Positions 51,044 through 59,789 of a stretch of DNA of 64,000 bases are shown here, one piece after another. Source of the stretch: Streptomyces sp. RB17 (lineage in GTDB: Bacteria > Actinomycetota > Actinomycetes > Streptomycetales > Streptomycetaceae). A program made the translations under genes and the position numbers. Below the pieces are notes generated by a model. That model saw only the letters and a list, made by a program, of their open reading frames with translations. It was not told where the DNA came from and made no database searches. Position 1 is the stretch's first letter. Each line of letters opens with the position of its first letter. The stretch is taken from contig NZ_WEGL01000001.1 of NCBI RefSeq assembly GCF_009604455.1, forward strand, positions 1,364,001-1,428,000, in the 5' to 3' direction.

Positions 51044-51277
51044 ATGACGAGCAGCAGCAACCGCGGAAGCAGACGCGCCGCCACGGCCCTCGCCCTCGGT
51101 TCCGTCCTCGCGCTGACCGCCACCGCCTGCGGCGACGACGGCAGCGGCAGCGCGGGAATCGTGGAGTGGCAGGTGGCCTCCATGGTCATGACGACTTCGT
51201 GGTGGACGGCGCTCTGCGCGACGTCTGCATCCTCGGGACCACACTCGACGGCTGGCAGCATATGTCCGACGGGCTGA
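51044..51277 (+). pseudogene. ABC substrate-binding lipoprotein stub
   Basis: From ATG 51044: MTSSSNRGSRRAATALALGS and VLALTATACGDDGSGSAG, a lipoprotein signal with lipobox (L-T-A-T-A-C), the usual start of a sugar-binding protein. After codon 38 the reading becomes unrelated and stops at 51277. The rest of the binding protein is missing. An adjacent frame (51166-51300) reads HDDFVVDGALRDVCILGTTL, a fragment I cannot place. No other gene is visible in 50992-51445. Confidence 0.6.
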
Positions 51278-51445
51278 AGTGCTCCGGCCGGTACCGGGGT
51301 TCGGTCTCCCGGTGTCGTCCCCGTGCGGAGCGATCACGGAGAAAAGTGTATCGATCGGATAACAGGCCTCGCAGCGCTCGGTGTTATGCGCGTAGACAGT
51401 CTCCGACCTGGTACATCACTCTCATCCACCAGATCCGGAGAATCC

Positions 51446-52243
51446 ATGCGGAAGTCCCACAGAGTCGTCGCCGCCGGTGCCGCCTGTGCTCTTGCCGGTG
51501 TCGCGCTGTACGGCGCGGGCGTGGCCACCGCCGGTCAGTCGACGGCGAACTCCACCCACGAGCCCTACAACATCGGGCAGTTGGTGAAGGACATCGACAC
51601 CTACTACGGCACGACCGCCGACAGCAACGGCGTCTACCAGGCGTCCCCGGACAGCCCGTACGCCAAGGACCTGGCCGGCATCGACGCGGACGCCAAGCGG
51701 TACATCGACAAGGCCGCGCGGAAGGCACAGCACCGCGGCGAGAAGCCGGCCGTCGTGTTCGACATCGACGACACGCTGCTGCTCAGCCTCGACTACGAGA
51801 AGCGCTACAACTACACGTACAACTCCACCACGTGGAACGACTACGTGAACCGCGCCGACCGCCCCGAGGTGTTCGGCAGCCCCGAGCTGGTGCGCTACGC
51901 CGAGTCCCAGGGCGTCGAGGTCTTCTACAACTCCGGCCTGACCGAGGCCCAGCGCACCGCCGCCGTCGCGAACCTGAAGAAGGTCGGCGCCGATGTGAAC
52001 CTCGACGCCGACCACATGTTCCTCAAGGACAAGGCCAACCCGCCGTCCTACCTGAGCGACTGCGCCACCCCGGGCACCTGGAACTGCACGACCGTGCAGT
52101 ACAAGTCCGGCACGCGCAAGCACATCGAGGACGACCTGGGGTACGAGATCATCGCCGACTTCGGCGACCAGTACTCGGACCTCGACGGCGGCTACGCCGA
52201 CCGCACGTACAAGCTGCCCAACCCGACGTACTTCGTCAGCTGA
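51446..52243 (+). CDS. Secreted HAD-family acid phosphatase (class B-like)
   Basis: 265 residues. Signal peptide MRKSHRVVAAGAACALAGVALYGAGVATA. HAD subfamily IIIB core: motif I VVFDIDDTLLLSLDYE, motif II VFYNSGLTEAQRTAAV (Ser/Thr position as Ser-Gly-Leu-Thr), motif III Lys in HMFLKDKANPPSY, motif IV EIIADFGDQYSDLDGGYADR. It releases phosphate from organic esters outside the cell. ATG 51446 follows CCGGAG. It stands as a single gene followed by two hairpins. Confidence 0.88.
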   Translation: MRKSHRVVAAGAACALAGVALYGAGVATAGQSTANSTHEPYNIGQLVKDIDTYYGTTADSNGVYQASPDSPYAKDLAGIDADAKRYIDKAARKAQHRGEKPAVVFDIDDTLLLSLDYEKRYNYTYNSTTWNDYVNRADRPEVFGSPELVRYAESQGVEVFYNSGLTEAQRTAAVANLKKVGADVNLDADHMFLKDKANPPSYLSDCATPGTWNCTTVQYKSGTRKHIEDDLGYEIIADFGDQYSDLDGGYADRTYKLPNPTYFVS

Positions 52244-52279
52244 GCCCCAGCCGTACGTCCTGAGCAGCCGCTCGTCCTC

Positions 52280-52366
52280 GGCCCCCGTCACCGGCAGCAC
52301 CGTGCCGTGGCGGGGGCCGGCGACGGCGCTGCCCGTTGTACGGGGACCGGACAACGTACGGTCCCC
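52280..52366 (+). terminator. Two GC hairpins after the acid phosphatase gene
   Basis: GGCCCCCG (52280-52287) pairs with CGGGGGCC (52311-52318). GGGGACCG (52342-52349) pairs with CGGTCCCC (52359-52366) around a 9-base loop. Either can end the phosphatase transcript. Confidence 0.7.
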
Positions 52367-52392
52367 CGAACCGGATTCCGTAACACGGAGAA

Positions 52393-52407
52393 AACCTGAA
52401 ACAGGTT
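52393..52407. promoter_or_regulatory. AACCTG-AAA-CAGGTT palindrome before the purine permease
   Basis: Six-base arms around AAA in an AT-rich patch, 62 bases before the permease ATG. It may be an operator; no purine riboswitch consensus is visible. Confidence 0.35.
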
Positions 52408-52469
52408 GAACAGGGGAACAATCCAGCCAGCATCCGCATGCCGATCATCAGGCGACGAGGAGTGGGACC

Positions 52470-53867
52470 ATGTCAGTGGACCGGTATTTCAGGATCTCCG
52501 AGCGGGGATCCACGTTCAGCCGGGAGATACGCGGCGGCTTCGCCACGTTCTTCACCATGGCCTACATCCTCGTCCTGAATCCGATCATCCTGGGCAGTGC
52601 CAAGGACAAGTACGGGCACACGCTCGACACCGGCCAGCTCGTGACCGCCACCGCGCTGGTGGCGTGCGTGATGACGATCGTCATGGGCGTCGGCGGAAAC
52701 CTCCCCCTCGCCATCGCCGCCGGCCTCGGCCTCAACGCCGTCGTCGCCTTCCAGCTGGCCCCGCTGATGAGCTGGCCCGACGCGATGGGCCTGGTGGTCC
52801 TGGAGGGCCTGATCATCTGCCTGCTGGTCCTCACCGGACTCCGGGAGGCCATCATGAACGCGATCCCGCAGCAGCTGAAACAAGCCATCGGTGTCGGCAT
52901 CGGCCTGTTCATCGCCTTCATCGGCCTGGTCGACGCCGGGTTCGTCAGCCGTATTCCGGACGCCGCGCACACCACCGTGCCCGTGCAACTGGGCGCCGTC
53001 GGACGGCTCACCGGCTGGCCCGTGCTCGTCTTCTGTCTTGGCGTCCTGCTGACCATCGCGCTGCTCGCCCGGAAGGTGAAGGGCGCGATCCTCATCAGCA
53101 TCGTGACGATGACCGTCGTCGCGATCGTCATCAACGCCGTCGCCGACATCAAGAGCTGGGGCCTGACCACGCCCAAGGTCCCCGACAAGCTCGTGGCCGC
53201 CCCGGACTTCGGGCTCATCGGTCACTTCAGCCTGTTCGGCGGCTTCGCCAAGGCCGGCGTGCTCACCGCCGTCCTGCTGGTCTTCACCCTCATCCTGTCC
53301 GACTTCTTCGACGCCATGGGCACGATCGTCGGCATCAGCGCGGAGGCCGGACTGCTCGACGAGAAGGGGCAGGTGCCCGGCATCGGCCGGGTGCTGTTCA
53401 TCGACGGCGCCGCGGCCGCCGTCGGCGGTATCGGCTCCGCCTCCTCCAACACCGCCTACATCGAGTCCGCGGCCGGCGTCGGCGAGGGCGCCCGAACCGG
53501 CCTCGCCAACCTCGTCACCGGCGGCCTGTTCGGCCTCGCCCTCTTCCTCACCCCGCTGCTCACCATCGTCCCGCTCCAGGCGGCGGCGCCCGCGCTGATC
53601 GCGGTGGGCTTCCTGATGATGACCCACGTCAAGCACATCGACTGGGACCGGTACGAGATCGCCATCCCGGCGTTCCTCACCATCGCCGCGATGCCGTTCA
53701 CCTACTCCATCACCGACGGGATCGGCGCGGGTTTCCTCTCCTACGTCGTCATCAAGACGGTGCTGGGCAAGGCGCGGGAGGTCAACTGGCTGTTGTGGGC
53801 CGTGTCGGTGCTGTTCCTCGTGTACTTCGCGATCGATCCGATCGAGCAGGTGCTCGGGGTGAAGTGA
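52470..53867 (+). CDS. NCS2-family purine permease (AzgA type)
   Basis: 465 residues with about 12-14 hydrophobic segments. AzgA/PbuG hallmarks are REIRGGFATFFTMAYILVLNPIIL at the start, NLPLAIAAGLGLNAVVAFQL, the conserved LFFVTDFF-like LILSDFFDAMGTIVGISAEAGLLDEKG, and GSSSASSNTAYIESAAGVGEGARTGLANLVTG (here GIGSASSNTAYIES). It imports adenine, guanine or hypoxanthine with protons. ATG 52470 follows GAGGAG. It is convergent with the PBP gene, 12 bases between stops. Confidence 0.93.
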   Translation: MSVDRYFRISERGSTFSREIRGGFATFFTMAYILVLNPIILGSAKDKYGHTLDTGQLVTATALVACVMTIVMGVGGNLPLAIAAGLGLNAVVAFQLAPLMSWPDAMGLVVLEGLIICLLVLTGLREAIMNAIPQQLKQAIGVGIGLFIAFIGLVDAGFVSRIPDAAHTTVPVQLGAVGRLTGWPVLVFCLGVLLTIALLARKVKGAILISIVTMTVVAIVINAVADIKSWGLTTPKVPDKLVAAPDFGLIGHFSLFGGFAKAGVLTAVLLVFTLILSDFFDAMGTIVGISAEAGLLDEKGQVPGIGRVLFIDGAAAAVGGIGSASSNTAYIESAAGVGEGARTGLANLVTGGLFGLALFLTPLLTIVPLQAAAPALIAVGFLMMTHVKHIDWDRYEIAIPAFLTIAAMPFTYSITDGIGAGFLSYVVIKTVLGKAREVNWLLWAVSVLFLVYFAIDPIEQVLGVK

Positions 53868-53879
53868 GGACGCCGACGC

Positions 53880-55334
53880 TCACTTCAGCGCCGCCTGCAT
53901 CATCGCCTTCGCCACCGGCGCCGCCAGACCGTTACCGCTCACCTCGGACCGGGCCGCGTCCGACTGCTCCACCAGCACGGCGACAGCCACTTCCTTGCCG
54001 GTGGTGTGGGACTTGGCGAAGGACGTGAACCAGGCGTACGGCGTCTTGCTGTTGTTCTCGCCGTGCTGGGCGGTGCCGGTCTTGCCGCCGACGGTGGCTC
54101 CGTCGATCAGGGCGTTCGTGCCGGTGCCGTCCTTGACCACCGTCTCCATGGCCGACCGGAGCTGCTCGGCGGTGGAGGAGCTGACGATCTCCTTGGTGTC
54201 CGCGCTGTCGTCGTAGTTCTGCAGCGCCTCACCGCCACTGTCGGCGATCTGCGACACCATATGCGGCGAGACCAGCTTGCCGCCGTTGGCTATGGCCGCG
54301 GACACCATGGCCATCTGCAGCGGGGTCGCGGTGACGTCGAACTGGCCGATGCCGGAGAACGCGGTCTGCGGCTGGTCCATGCCGGAGGGGTACACGCTGG
54401 CGTAGGCCCGCACCGGCACGTCCTGCTTGTCGTCGTTGAAGCCGAACTTCTCGGCCATGGCCTTCACCTTGTCCTGGCCGAGCTGGACGGCCATGTGCCC
54501 GAAGACGTTGTTGCAGGAGTACTGCAGGGCCTTGCGGATCGAGGCGTTCCTGCACGGCGCCGACTTGTTCTCGTTCACCAGCACGTGCGTCGTGCCCGGC
54601 GGGGTGTAGGGGTCCGGGCTGTCGGTCGGGTCGTCCACGTTCTTGTACAGCCCGTTCTCCAGCGCGGCCGCCGCCACCACCAGCTTGAACGTCGAGCCGG
54701 GCGGCAGCGGCTGGCGCAGCGCGCGGTTGGTGAGCGGCTTGTCCTTGTCCGCGTTGAGCTGCTTCCAGGCGGCGCCGGCCGTGTTGGCGTCGGTCAGCGC
54801 GGTGGGGTCGTACGACGGCGTGGACACCGCCGCGAGGATCTTGCCGGTCTTCGGGTCGATCGCGACCGCCCCGCCCTTCTTGTCGCCGAGCGCGCGGTAC
54901 GCCGCCCTCTGCACGTCCGGATCGATCGTGGTGAGCACGTCACCCGGGTCGGCGCGTTTGCCGGTGAGCGTGTCCAGCACGTTCTTCAGCCGGGTGTCCG
55001 TGCCGTTGAGCAGGTCCTTGTAAATGCCCTCCAACTGGGTGGGGGCGTACGCCTGCGAGGCATAGCCCGTCACCGCCGCGTAGAGCCGGCCGTCCGTGTA
55101 CGTCCGCTTGTACGCGAGGTCGCTCCCCTTGGTCCGGGTGGAGCCGGTGATCGCGTTTCCGGCCACGATGATGTTCCCGAGCGGCTGCGAGTACGTCTGG
55201 ATCGCGTTCCGCCGGTTGTCGTTGTCGTCCGCGAGGGCCTTGCCGTCGTAGAACTGCACCCAGGTCGCCCTGACCAGCAGAGCGAGCACGAGCAGCAGAG
55301 CGAAGACGGAGGCCCGCCTGATCGTCTTGTTCAT
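53880..55334 (-). CDS. pbpA: Class B penicillin-binding protein (PbpA type)
   Basis: 484 residues: one N-terminal membrane helix (ASVFALLLVLALLVRATWVQF), a dimerisation domain (NRRNAIQTYSQPLGNIIVAG), and the transpeptidase with S-x-x-K in PPGSTFKLVVA, S-x-N in QYSCNNVFG and K-T-G in VGGKTGTAQHG. It cross-links peptidoglycan. The protein is of the short PbpA type normally found beside ftsW/rodA, but those partners are absent here, so it is an additional copy. Confidence 0.93.
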   Translation of the reverse strand: MNKTIRRASVFALLLVLALLVRATWVQFYDGKALADDNDNRRNAIQTYSQPLGNIIVAGNAITGSTRTKGSDLAYKRTYTDGRLYAAVTGYASQAYAPTQLEGIYKDLLNGTDTRLKNVLDTLTGKRADPGDVLTTIDPDVQRAAYRALGDKKGGAVAIDPKTGKILAAVSTPSYDPTALTDANTAGAAWKQLNADKDKPLTNRALRQPLPPGSTFKLVVAAAALENGLYKNVDDPTDSPDPYTPPGTTHVLVNENKSAPCRNASIRKALQYSCNNVFGHMAVQLGQDKVKAMAEKFGFNDDKQDVPVRAYASVYPSGMDQPQTAFSGIGQFDVTATPLQMAMVSAAIANGGKLVSPHMVSQIADSGGEALQNYDDSADTKEIVSSSTAEQLRSAMETVVKDGTGTNALIDGATVGGKTGTAQHGENNSKTPYAWFTSFAKSHTTGKEVAVAVLVEQSDAARSEVSGNGLAAPVAKAMMQAALK

Positions 55335-55422
55335 CCCGCTCCGAAGACGATCGAGAAGGGATCGATCGTTCCCGTACGCCCCGTTTTCTCATCGTGCGCT
55401 CAGGAAGCGACCCCGGAGCGGC

Positions 55423-56082
55423 TCACTCCGCGCGCAGGAAACCGGCCTCGTACGCGGCGATCACCGCCTGGGTGCGGTCCCGGGCGCCCGTCTTGGCCAG
55501 CACCGCCGCCACGTGGGACTTCACGGTGGCGGGGCCCACGTCCAGGCGCCGGGCGATCTCGGCGTTGGTCAGTCCGTCTGCCATGTGCCGCAGCACCTCG
55601 CGCTCGCGTCCGGTGAGCTTGCTCACCCAGGGCGCGGAAGGGGCGGTCCTGCGCCCGTGCTCGGCCGCGAGGGCCCGGACGGCCGAGGGGAACAGCAGGC
55701 TGTCGGTGTGCGCGACCAGCCGCACCGCCTGTACGAGAGCGTCGGCGTCCGCCCGCTTGAGCAGGAACCCGGAAGCGCCGGCGCGCAGCGCGTCGTACAC
55801 GTAGGAGTCGTTCTCGAAGGTGGTCACGACCACGATCCGGGGCGGCTGGTCGAGGATGGCGAGGATCTGCTCGGTGGCCCGGATGCCGTCGATCTCCGGC
55901 ATGCGGACGTCCATGAGGACGACGTCGGGCCGCAGCTCCCGGACGACGGACACGGCCTCGGCACCGGTCGCCGCCTCACCGACCACCTCCACGCCCGGCT
56001 CGACGGAGAGGATGGCACGCAGGGCGGTGCGGACCATGCGTTCGTCGTCGGCGAGGACGATCCGGATCGCGGGCCGGGGCAT
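55423..56082 (-). CDS. LuxR-type two-component response regulator
   Basis: 219 residues. Receiver domain with phospho-acceptor Asp in DVVLMDVRMPEIDG, conserved ADD near the start (VLADDERMVR) and Lys in FLLKRADADAL; C-terminal LuxR helix-turn-helix (LTGREREVLRHMADGLTNAEIARRLDVGPATVKSHVAAVLAKTGARDRTQAVIAAYEAGF). I chose ATG 56082, preceded by AAAGGA. It is the last gene of an operon with the histidine kinase and a membrane protein. Confidence 0.92.
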   Translation of the reverse strand: MPRPAIRIVLADDERMVRTALRAILSVEPGVEVVGEAATGAEAVSVVRELRPDVVLMDVRMPEIDGIRATEQILAILDQPPRIVVVTTFENDSYVYDALRAGASGFLLKRADADALVQAVRLVAHTDSLLFPSAVRALAAEHGRRTAPSAPWVSKLTGREREVLRHMADGLTNAEIARRLDVGPATVKSHVAAVLAKTGARDRTQAVIAAYEAGFLRAE

Positions 56083-56112
56083 ACGAGTCCTTTCAGCGGT
56101 CACGCCGCAGTG

Positions 56113-57354
56113 TCAGGCAGCCTTCAACGGAAGTCGTACGGACAGACGCCAGATGTCTCCTGCCGGTCCCGCCTGTGCCGTGCCGCCGAGCAGCCGCACC
56201 CGCTCGGCGATGCCCCGCAACCCGTGACCGCCGCCGCGGCGGGGAGCCGGGGCGGCGCCCAGGGGGTTCTCGACGGTGATCTCCAGGTGCCCGGCGGCGG
56301 TGGCGATGCGCACGGCGACGGCCGTGCCGGCGTGTCTCAGCGCATTGCTCAGGCCCTCCTGCACGATCCGGTACGCCTCCCGGGAGACCAGCGGTGGCAG
56401 TGCGGCGGGCTCGGTGCCGACGGTGGCCGTCACCGGCTGCCCGGCGGCCCGGGTCCGGCGCAGCAGCCCGTCCAGGTCGGTCTCCAGGGTCGGCGCGGGC
56501 GCGGTGCCCGGCGCGTCCCCGTCCCGCAACACGCCGAGCACGGCGTCGAGTTCGCCGACCGTGCGCCGGGTGGTCTCCTCGATGGCGGCGAGCGCCTCGC
56601 GGACGAACTCAAGGTCGGTGTCCAGGAGCCGGCGGGCCGCGCTCGCCTGGAGGGTGACGGCGCTCAGGGCGTGGCCCACGGAGTCGTGCAGCTCGCGGGC
56701 GAGCCGGTTGCGTACGGCGAGGTCGGCGGCGCGGGCCTCGGCGGCGGCCAGCCGGTCCTCGGGGGTGGGCCCGAGCAGCGCGGGCGCCCAGCGGGCCAGC
56801 AGGGCCCCGCAGCCGGCGGCGCAGGCGGCGAGCGCGAGCAGCATGGCCAGGCCCGCGACCGGGGTCAGCGCCAACGCCCAGCCATGGTGCAGGACTTCGG
56901 GCAGGGCGAGCCGGGAGTCGCGCAGCCCGGCGAACAGGGGCAGGACGATCAGCACCACCGCGAACGGCGGCACGGCGAGCGACATCCCGGCGGCGATCCC
57001 GCCGAAGCCCAGGTGCAGCGTGAACCAGGCCGCCGTACGGGCCCGTTCGGCGCGGGTCCGGGCCGGGCCGTGGGCGAGGAAGTCCGCGTCGACCCCGCAC
57101 AGGGCGCGCACCGCCGCCGCTTCCAGCGGCCGGGTCAGCGGGAACAGCGAGGTGACGGCCGCGATCGGCAACCCGACCGCGAACGACCCGAGTTGCAGGG
57201 GCAGGGACCGGAAGACGTCGTCCGCGCCGGTGAGCGGCCCGACGATCACCGAGCCGACGAGGACGTACGGCATGGCGAGGGCGCCGCCCAGGATCAGATG
57301 GATCCAGCGGCGCCGTGCCCGCCCGCCGAAGAGCGGCCGCAACGCCCCTGTCAC
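56113..57354 (-). CDS. NarL-type sensor histidine kinase
   Basis: 413 residues from GTG 57354. Four or more membrane helices in the first 200 residues (WIHLILGGALAMPYVLVGSVIV, AAWFTLHLGFGGIAAGMSLAVPPFAVVLIVLPLF, AGLAMLLALAACAAGCGALL), then HisKA_3 with the phospho-His in ARELHDSVGHALSAVTLQA and an ATPase domain (IVQEGLSNALRHAG, GGGHGLRGIAERVRLLGG). The stimulus is unknown. Its start overlaps the membrane-protein stop (GTGA) and it is followed by its regulator after 30 bases. Confidence 0.92.
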   Translation of the reverse strand: MTGALRPLFGGRARRRWIHLILGGALAMPYVLVGSVIVGPLTGADDVFRSLPLQLGSFAVGLPIAAVTSLFPLTRPLEAAAVRALCGVDADFLAHGPARTRAERARTAAWFTLHLGFGGIAAGMSLAVPPFAVVLIVLPLFAGLRDSRLALPEVLHHGWALALTPVAGLAMLLALAACAAGCGALLARWAPALLGPTPEDRLAAAEARAADLAVRNRLARELHDSVGHALSAVTLQASAARRLLDTDLEFVREALAAIEETTRRTVGELDAVLGVLRDGDAPGTAPAPTLETDLDGLLRRTRAAGQPVTATVGTEPAALPPLVSREAYRIVQEGLSNALRHAGTAVAVRIATAAGHLEITVENPLGAAPAPRRGGGHGLRGIAERVRLLGGTAQAGPAGDIWRLSVRLPLKAA

Positions 57355-58289
57355 TGCGGGGCCTTGGCGGACCGGTCCGTCAGGAAGCGGGCGATGACGC
57401 TCGCCACGAGCACGCCGGTGACCATCTGCCCAGCGTAGGTGAGGCAGGTCGGCACCGTCGGCCGGTTGCCGGTCACCAGCGCCCCCAGTGCCATCCAGCC
57501 GCCCCAGCAGGCCACGGCCGCGGAGCCGGTCCAGGCCAGCGCCAGCGGCACGGCGACGGGCAGCGCACGGCCCCGGCGGTAGGCGAGCTGCCAGGCGCCG
57601 AGGACGGCCGCGGCGAGGAAGAGGAGGTAGACGCACTGCAGGGACCGGTCGCCGCTGCCGTCCGGGCTCGCCGCGCCGCAGGCCCGCAGCAGTCGCAGCG
57701 CGCCGGGGAACAGCGCGAGAAGCGCCGCCGCCACGGCCGTCCGCCCCTGTGCCCTCGGCGCGCCCCCGGCCGGCAGCTCCCGCACCCGACCCCGCCACAG
57801 AAGCCCCCAGCGCTCGCGGGCGTACCCCGTGAACAGCGCGCCCAGCGCCAGCCCCTGCGCGATGAACCCGCCGTACACCACCGCGAAGACCCAGTCGGCC
57901 AGGAAGGGTTTGCCGGCGCTGTGGCCGCCACCGCCGCCGTGCAGGACGAGCTGCAGCGGGAAGTCCACCATGATGGGCGCGAGGAGCCCCATGGCGAGCC
58001 ACATCGGCACCGCGAGCAGCCAGGCGGGCACCCGCCGCCCCCACGGCCGGGTCAGCAGCAGGGCCAGCACGACGACGGCCGCGTCCATCAGCACGGTCAG
58101 GCCGTTGGCGAGCGCCAGGGCCAGCCGGTGCTCCAGCAGCGGGCTGCCGTCCGGGATGCCGAGGTGGCTCCCGGCGATCCAGGCGAGCTTGAGGGACAGA
58201 TACGGCAGGCAGGCGGCGATGGCGACGAGGCGGAGCAGGCGCCGCCCGGCCGGGACGCGCAGAGGGACAGGGGCCGTGGAGATCGTCAT
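57351..58289 (-). CDS. Multi-spanning membrane protein linked to the two-component system
   Basis: 312 residues with about eight hydrophobic segments and no recognised motif. A Gly/His-rich loop (VLHGGGGGHSAGKPFLADW) stands out. The first gene of the operon, it overlaps the histidine kinase start by 4 bases, so it is probably a sensor accessory or an output of the same stimulus. Function not recognised. Confidence 0.78.
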   Translation of the reverse strand: MTISTAPVPLRVPAGRRLLRLVAIAACLPYLSLKLAWIAGSHLGIPDGSPLLEHRLALALANGLTVLMDAAVVVLALLLTRPWGRRVPAWLLAVPMWLAMGLLAPIMVDFPLQLVLHGGGGGHSAGKPFLADWVFAVVYGGFIAQGLALGALFTGYARERWGLLWRGRVRELPAGGAPRAQGRTAVAAALLALFPGALRLLRACGAASPDGSGDRSLQCVYLLFLAAAVLGAWQLAYRRGRALPVAVPLALAWTGSAAVACWGGWMALGALVTGNRPTVPTCLTYAGQMVTGVLVASVIARFLTDRSAKAPQ

Positions 58290-58367
58290 GCCTCAACGCT
58301 CCCGCGCGGCAGGGGCCGTTCACCTCCTGCGGCCCGACGATCCGTCTCCGCCGCACGGGGGAGACGC

Positions 58368-58838
58368 TCAGTCCCGCAGGACGAGCACGACCTCCTCGAT
58401 CTCCCGGCCCCGCCCGTTCGCGTACCCCCGGGCCCGGGCCGTCTCGCGGAAGCCGCACTTGTGCAGCACCCGCAGCGACGCGGTGTTGTCGGCCGCCGCC
58501 CGCGCGTACAGCGGCCGTTCGGGGACCTCGGCGAGCAGGGCCCGCAACGCCGCCGTGGCGACACCGCGGCCCCAGTGGGCGCGGTCGATCCAGTACGTCA
58601 CCTCGCGCTCGCCCGGCTCGCCGTAGACCGCGGCACTGCCCACGACCTGCCCGTCGGCCAGCACCGTGCGCGGCACGTCGGAGGAGGCGCGTATGCGCTT
58701 CCACCGGGCGTCGAAGGCCTCCCGGTCGGCCGGGTCCGCGGGCCCGAACGCGGCCATGCGGAGGGCCTCTTGGTCCGTCATCTGCCGGTAGAACACCGGC
58801 AGGTCACCGTCCTCGACGGCACGCAATGCGATCTCCAT
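58368..58838 (-). CDS. GNAT-family N-acetyltransferase
   Basis: 156 residues of the RimJ/RimL branch: N-terminal LRAVEDGDLPVFYRQMTDQEAL, acetyl-CoA loop YWIDRAHWGRGVATAALRALL (motif A, R/Q-x-x-G-x-G/A with W-G-R-G-V-A-T) and ADNTASLRVLHKCGFRETARARGY. Acetyl acceptor unknown. Stand-alone gene on the minus strand. Confidence 0.9.
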   Translation of the reverse strand: MEIALRAVEDGDLPVFYRQMTDQEALRMAAFGPADPADREAFDARWKRIRASSDVPRTVLADGQVVGSAAVYGEPGEREVTYWIDRAHWGRGVATAALRALLAEVPERPLYARAAADNTASLRVLHKCGFRETARARGYANGRGREIEEVVLVLRD

Positions 58839-58887
58839 GACGCCCGAGCCTACGACGGCCCGGGCGCCGGGCCCAGGAGGTGCGCGC

Positions 58888-59658
58888 TCAGAGCCGCCGG
58901 GTCGCCAGCGTCAGCCGGTCGCGGGCGTCGAACAGCGCGTCCCTGATCATCTGCTCGTGGGCGGGGGTCAGCCGGGCCACCGGCACCGAGCAGCTGATCG
59001 CGTCCCGGGCCGGGGTGCGGTAGGGGATCGCCACGCCGAAGCAGCGCAGGCCGAGGGTGTTCTCCTCACGGTCGACCGCGTAGCCCTGTTCGCGCACCTG
59101 GTGCAGCTCCTCGATGAGCTTCTCCCGGTCGGTGAGGGTGTTCTCGGTGAGCGCGGGCAGGGTCTCCGGCAGCAGCTTGCGCACCTGTTCGTCGGTGTAC
59201 GTGGCGAGGATCGCCTTGCCGAGCGAGGTGGAGTGCGCGGGCAGCCGGCGCCCGACCCGGGTGAAGGGGCGCAGGTAGTGCTGGGACTGGCGGGTGGCCA
59301 GATAGACGACGTTGGTGCCGTCGAGCCGGGCCAGGTGGATGGTCTCCGTGGTGTCGTCGGAGAGCCGGTCCAGGGTCGGCCGGGCGGCGGCCACCACCTC
59401 GTCGCCGTCGATGTACGAGGTGCCGACCAGCAGCGCCCGCACCCCGATGCCGTACCGCGTGCCCGTCGCGTCGGTCTCCACCCAGCCCAGCTCCACGAGT
59501 GTGCGCAGCAGCATGTACAGGCTGGACTTGGGGTACCCCACGGCCTCCTGTACGGCCGCGAGGGAGTGCATGCCGGGCTTGCCGGCGAAGTACTCGAGCA
59601 ATTCAACGGTCCGCACCGCGGACTTGACCTGGGCCCCGCCTGTCTCGCCAGCCGACAT
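58888..59658 (-). CDS. IclR-family transcriptional regulator
   Basis: 256 residues: winged helix (VKSAVRTVELLEYFAGKPGMHSLAAVQEAVGYPKSSLYMLLRTLVELGWVETD) and GAF-like effector domain (ETIHLARLDGTNVVYLATRQS, LPAHSTSLGKAILA, ENTLGLRCFGVAIPYR, ISCSVPVARLTPA). I chose ATG 59658 (MSAGETG), with GGGG/AAGGG upstream; a TTG six codons earlier is possible. It is divergent from the aldehyde dehydrogenase across a palindromic element, so sugar-acid control of that gene is likely. Confidence 0.93.
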   Translation of the reverse strand: MSAGETGGAQVKSAVRTVELLEYFAGKPGMHSLAAVQEAVGYPKSSLYMLLRTLVELGWVETDATGTRYGIGVRALLVGTSYIDGDEVVAAARPTLDRLSDDTTETIHLARLDGTNVVYLATRQSQHYLRPFTRVGRRLPAHSTSLGKAILATYTDEQVRKLLPETLPALTENTLTDREKLIEELHQVREQGYAVDREENTLGLRCFGVAIPYRTPARDAISCSVPVARLTPAHEQMIRDALFDARDRLTLATRRL

Positions 59659-59723
59659 CGCCCTTGACCCCTTCAATCGCCGGGAAATAGTCTCCGAACA
59701 GCATATTCATCATCAGAGACAGT

Positions 59724-59739
59724 GTTCAGTATATCGAAC
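59724..59739. promoter_or_regulatory. 16-bp IclR-type operator candidate
   Basis: GTTCAGTATATCGAAC is an imperfect palindrome (GTTC/GAAC arms, TATA centre) in the iclR/aldH divergent region. A wider inverted repeat GTCTC...GAGAC (59690-59694, 59716-59720) lies next to it. A related element occurs at 32042 in the udh/kdgD region. Confidence 0.55.
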
Positions 59740-59789
59740 GCGGCTGATCGGTGACCCTAGTTCTTGCGGCCTTACTGGAGGGACCCGCG

